Assembly (NCBI GenBank): GCA_023413275.1
Contig: JAEZPX010000123.1
Coordinates: forward strand, 1 to 6,316
Length of the DNA: 6,316 bases
Direction of reading: 5' to 3'
Source of the DNA: Bacillota bacterium
GTDB taxonomy: Bacteria > Bacillota > Clostridia > Lachnospirales > Anaerotignaceae
Shown: positions 5,121-6,316 of the stretch, in pieces
Layout: the number at the start of each line of letters is the position of its first letter
How positions within the stretch are numbered: position 1 is the first letter of the stretch
Translations under genes and position numbers: made by a program
The notes under the pieces: generated by a model
Told to the model about the DNA's origin: nothing
Database searches by the model: none
Seen by the model: the letters and a program-made list of their open reading frames with translations, nothing else

Positions 5121-6316
5121 TTAGAATTCTGCGTTCTTTACCGTTCTTGGATAAGGCAGTACATCACGAATATTGCCCATACCTGTCAAGTACATGACTG
5201 CACGCTCAAAGCCCAATCCAAAGCCTGCGTGTCTGGTACCGCCGTATTTTCTGAGGTCAAGATACCACCAGTAATCCTCTTTGTTCAGCCCCAACTCGTC
5301 CATACGCTGTTCCAGAAGGTCCAGGCGTTCTTCTCTCTGGCTTCCCCCAATGATTTCACCAACACCGGGCACCAGAAGATCCATTGCCGCAACGGTTTTG
5401 TTATCCTCATTCATGCGCATATAGAAAGCCTTGATATCCTTAGGATAGTTTGTAACGAAAACAGGTTTTTTGAAAATTTGCTCTGTGAGATAGCGTTCGT
5501 GCTCTGTCTGCAAATCAATGCCCCATTCAACGGGATATTCAAAAACTTGTCCACTTTCAATCAACAATTCCACAGCCTTTGTATAGGTTACACGGCCAAA
5601 TTCATTGTCCAAGATATTTTGCAGTCTTTCCAACAGGGTTTTATCCACAAAACTGTTGAAAAACTCCATTTCCTCGGGTGCATTTTCCAATACGTAGCGG
5701 ATGATGTATTTTAGCATATCTTCCGCCAACTCCATATTGTCCTCAAGGTCAGCAAACGCCATTTCCGGCTCAATCATCCAAAATTCTGCCGCATGACGAG
5801 CTGTATTGGAATTTTCAGCACGGAAAGTAGGTCCGAAGGTGTATACATTACGGAATGCCATAGCAAAGGTTTCTGCGGAAAGCTGACCGCTAACGGTTAA
5901 ATTTGTTTCTTTTCCAAAGAAATCCTTAGAAAAATCTATTTTTCCGTCCTCTGTTTTTGGCAGATTGTTTAAGTCTAATGTGGTAACACGGAACATTTCC
6001 CCTGCACCCTCACAGTCACTGCCTGTGATGATAGGGGTGTGGGCGTAAACAAAGCCTCTTTCCTGAAAGAAATTGTGAATGGCATAGGCAATCAAGCTTC
6101 TTACACGGAAGGTTGCGGAGAACATATTTGTTCTGGGGCGCAGATAAGCAATCTGGCGTAGGAATTCAACGCCGTGACGCTTTTTCTGTAAAGGATATTC
6201 GGGAGCAGAAGTGCCTTCTACCTGAATTTCAGTTGCCTTTAATTCGAAGGCCTGCTTAGCATCAGGTGTTTCCATCAAAGTTCCTTTTACAATCAAAGCG
6301 GCACCAACGCCTTGCT
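5121..6316 (-). CDS. asnS: Asparaginyl-tRNA synthetase, lacking its N-terminus (runs off right edge)
   Basis: This cytoplasmic enzyme charges tRNA-Asn with asparagine using ATP. About 397 residues are visible; E. coli AsnS has 466, so about 70 are missing, covering most of the N-terminal OB-fold anticodon-binding domain. The class IIb catalytic core is complete. Motif 1 includes RGFVYAHTPIITGSDCEGAG. Motif 2 has FRAENSNTARHAAEFWMIEP. Motif 3 is GLGFERAVMYL with VLPYPR near the C-terminus. The GEMF and TVSGQLSAE segments and the C-terminal GGTRHAGFG element are typical of AsnRS rather than AspRS. The frame stays open to the window edge. A TTG at 6296 is not a likely start, because residues upstream of it (QGVGAA) continue the domain. 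The gene converges on the CPBP protease gene. Confidence 0.96.
   Translation of the reverse strand, partial: QGVGAALIVKGTLMETPDAKQAFELKATEIQVEGTSAPEYPLQKKRHGVEFLRQIAYLRPRTNMFSATFRVRSLIAYAIHNFFQERGFVYAHTPIITGSDCEGAGEMFRVTTLDLNNLPKTEDGKIDFSKDFFGKETNLTVSGQLSAETFAMAFRNVYTFGPTFRAENSNTARHAAEFWMIEPEMAFADLEDNMELAEDMLKYIIRYVLENAPEEMEFFNSFVDKTLLERLQNILDNEFGRVTYTKAVELLIESGQVFEYPVEWGIDLQTEHERYLTEQIFKKPVFVTNYPKDIKAFYMRMNEDNKTVAAMDLLVPGVGEIIGGSQREERLDLLEQRMDELGLNKEDYWWYLDLRKYGGTRHAGFGLGFERAVMYLTGMGNIRDVLPYPRTVKNAEF

Noticed and set aside
5094..5714. Plus-strand open frame of 206 codons opposite asnS
   Set aside because: It is antisense to the conserved catalytic core of asnS. Its residues mirror that gene's codons and it has no family resemblance.
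1..6316. Search for CRISPR arrays, insertion sequences, att sites, tRNA/rRNA genes and defence systems
   Set aside because: No regularly spaced repeats, transposase or integrase motifs, or cloverleaf-like sequences were seen. All large frames are accounted for by ordinary metabolic, membrane-protease or translation genes.

Overview
The window looks like chromosomal DNA from a low-to-mid GC Gram-positive anaerobe of the class Clostridia. This rests on strong AGGAGG-type ribosome binding sites, AT-rich spacers with sigma-A-like promoters, a short-form ArgC next to ArgJ, and a Cys-rich FMN protein of a type I associate with anaerobic Firmicutes. A Lachnospirales-type host is a guess from protein style; the sequence does not prove it. 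No phage, transposon, CRISPR or RNA-gene signature is visible.

Layout, left to right. (1) Positions 1-1278, minus strand: the start of an arginine-biosynthesis operon, argC then argJ, 17 bases apart. argJ runs off the left edge. A good promoter lies at 1316-1343, with an ARG-box-like palindrome directly upstream. (2) Positions 1279-1707: an AT-rich divergent intergenic region. (3) Positions 1708-2589, plus strand: an aldo/keto reductase resembling E. coli YdhF. (4) Positions 2590-2888: a spacer with possible coding debris and a clear promoter. (5) Positions 2889-3905, plus strand: an FMN-dependent alpha-hydroxy-acid oxidase-family protein with a five-cysteine N-terminal cluster, followed by a strong terminator. 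(6) Positions 4150-5004, plus strand: a CPBP (CAAX-type) intramembrane protease. (7) Positions 5121-6316, minus strand: asnS, lacking its N-terminus at the right edge. A hairpin at 5053-5091 separates the two convergent genes.

ArgC and ArgJ are consecutive in function: ArgC makes N-acetylglutamate semialdehyde, and ArgJ recycles the acetyl group from N-acetylornithine to glutamate. AsnS is a housekeeping tRNA synthetase. The three plus-strand genes appear to be separate transcription units with no evident shared pathway. I see no clear new multi-gene system. The most interesting item is the FMN protein, which keeps the flavin site but has a Cys cluster and appears to lack some canonical hydroxyacid-binding residues.
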